From assembly GCF_009831235.1 (NCBI RefSeq), contig NZ_WUUL01000003.1:1-64000 (forward strand): a DNA stretch of 64,000 nt, read 5' to 3'. The notes beneath the pieces were generated by a model. The model was not told where the DNA came from, made no database searches, and saw only the letters and a program-made list of their open reading frames with translations. The position numbers were made by a program, and so were the translations under genes. The DNA comes from Shimazuella alba (GTDB taxonomy: Bacteria > Bacillota > Bacilli > Thermoactinomycetales > Thermoactinomycetaceae). Positions 63,990-64,000 of the stretch are shown in pieces. The stretch's first letter is position 1. Every line of letters starts with the position of its first letter.

Positions 63990-64000
63990 CAGCAAAGGGC

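Noticed and set aside
62958-63995. 345-codon open frame on the minus strand
   Set aside because: It lies fully antisense to the 62973 gene. It is rich in Leu, Val, Asp and His, as expected from the complement of GC3-rich codons, and has no plausible ribosome binding site.
1-64000. CRISPR arrays, rRNA or tRNA genes
   Set aside because: I found no regularly spaced repeats and no cloverleaf or rRNA core sequences by eye; a tRNAscan or barrnap run would be needed to exclude them.

Overview
The window looks like a chromosomal segment of a spore-forming, Gram-positive Bacillota. I favour a Bacillales member and the Thermoactinomycetaceae is one guess, but no marker here fixes the genus. The evidence is an AT-rich background, strong AGGAGG-type ribosome binding sites with many TTG and GTG starts, T-tailed hairpin terminators, a coproheme decarboxylase (ChdC), a MurA paralogue, a Gmad2 secreted protein, a CwlA-type amidase, HflX and ThyX.

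Region 1 (1-34 kb) is ordinary chromosome with mostly monocistronic genes. It holds a membrane-anchored tandem CbxX/SpoVK-type AAA+ ATPase, a DUF2238 membrane protein, a secreted M28 aminopeptidase, an ArsR regulator, a luciferase-like oxidoreductase, chdC, and regulator/target pairs (SDR with TetR, MarR with an MFS exporter, HxlR with an NmrA protein, WYL regulator with an NmrA protein). It also holds murA, hflX behind an attenuator-like leader, thyX, and two paralogous lipoproteins. Three mobile-element scars lie here: an ISL3 transposase fragment (11.4 kb), IS200/IS605-type ends with an orphan omega-RNA-like sequence (14.0-14.4 kb), and a GC-rich fragment at 18.5 kb.

Region 2 (about 34.8-56.3 kb) is a decayed accessory island of phage origin. 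On the minus strand it keeps a small terminase, a large terminase and a deleted portal gene, with an unrelated GC-rich gene between terminase and portal. Around them lie pseudogenes (integrase, IS3 transposase, VOC, GNAT, NUDIX, DNA ligase, beta/gamma-crystallin), several small gene families present in two to four dispersed copies, a 1.1-kb segmental duplication, a conserved 33-bp non-coding element found twice beside long hairpins, and an Acb2/Tad1-type anti-defence sponge gene. Scattered through it are about nine single genes with GC-rich codon usage unlike their surroundings. Each has its own ribosome binding site, and almost all are followed at once by a perfect hairpin. Another GC-rich gene lies at 62.97 kb. 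This set of orphan one-gene cassettes is the most novel-looking part of the window.

Region 3 (56.5-63 kb) returns to chromosome: comM/yifB, a two-gene operon encoding the separate halves of a Tm-1-like protein (UPF0261 plus TIM barrel), and a cupin. The window ends in the extremely GC3-rich, Trp-rich, Ala-poor gene.

All calls rest on reading translations and motifs by eye; no database search was possible.
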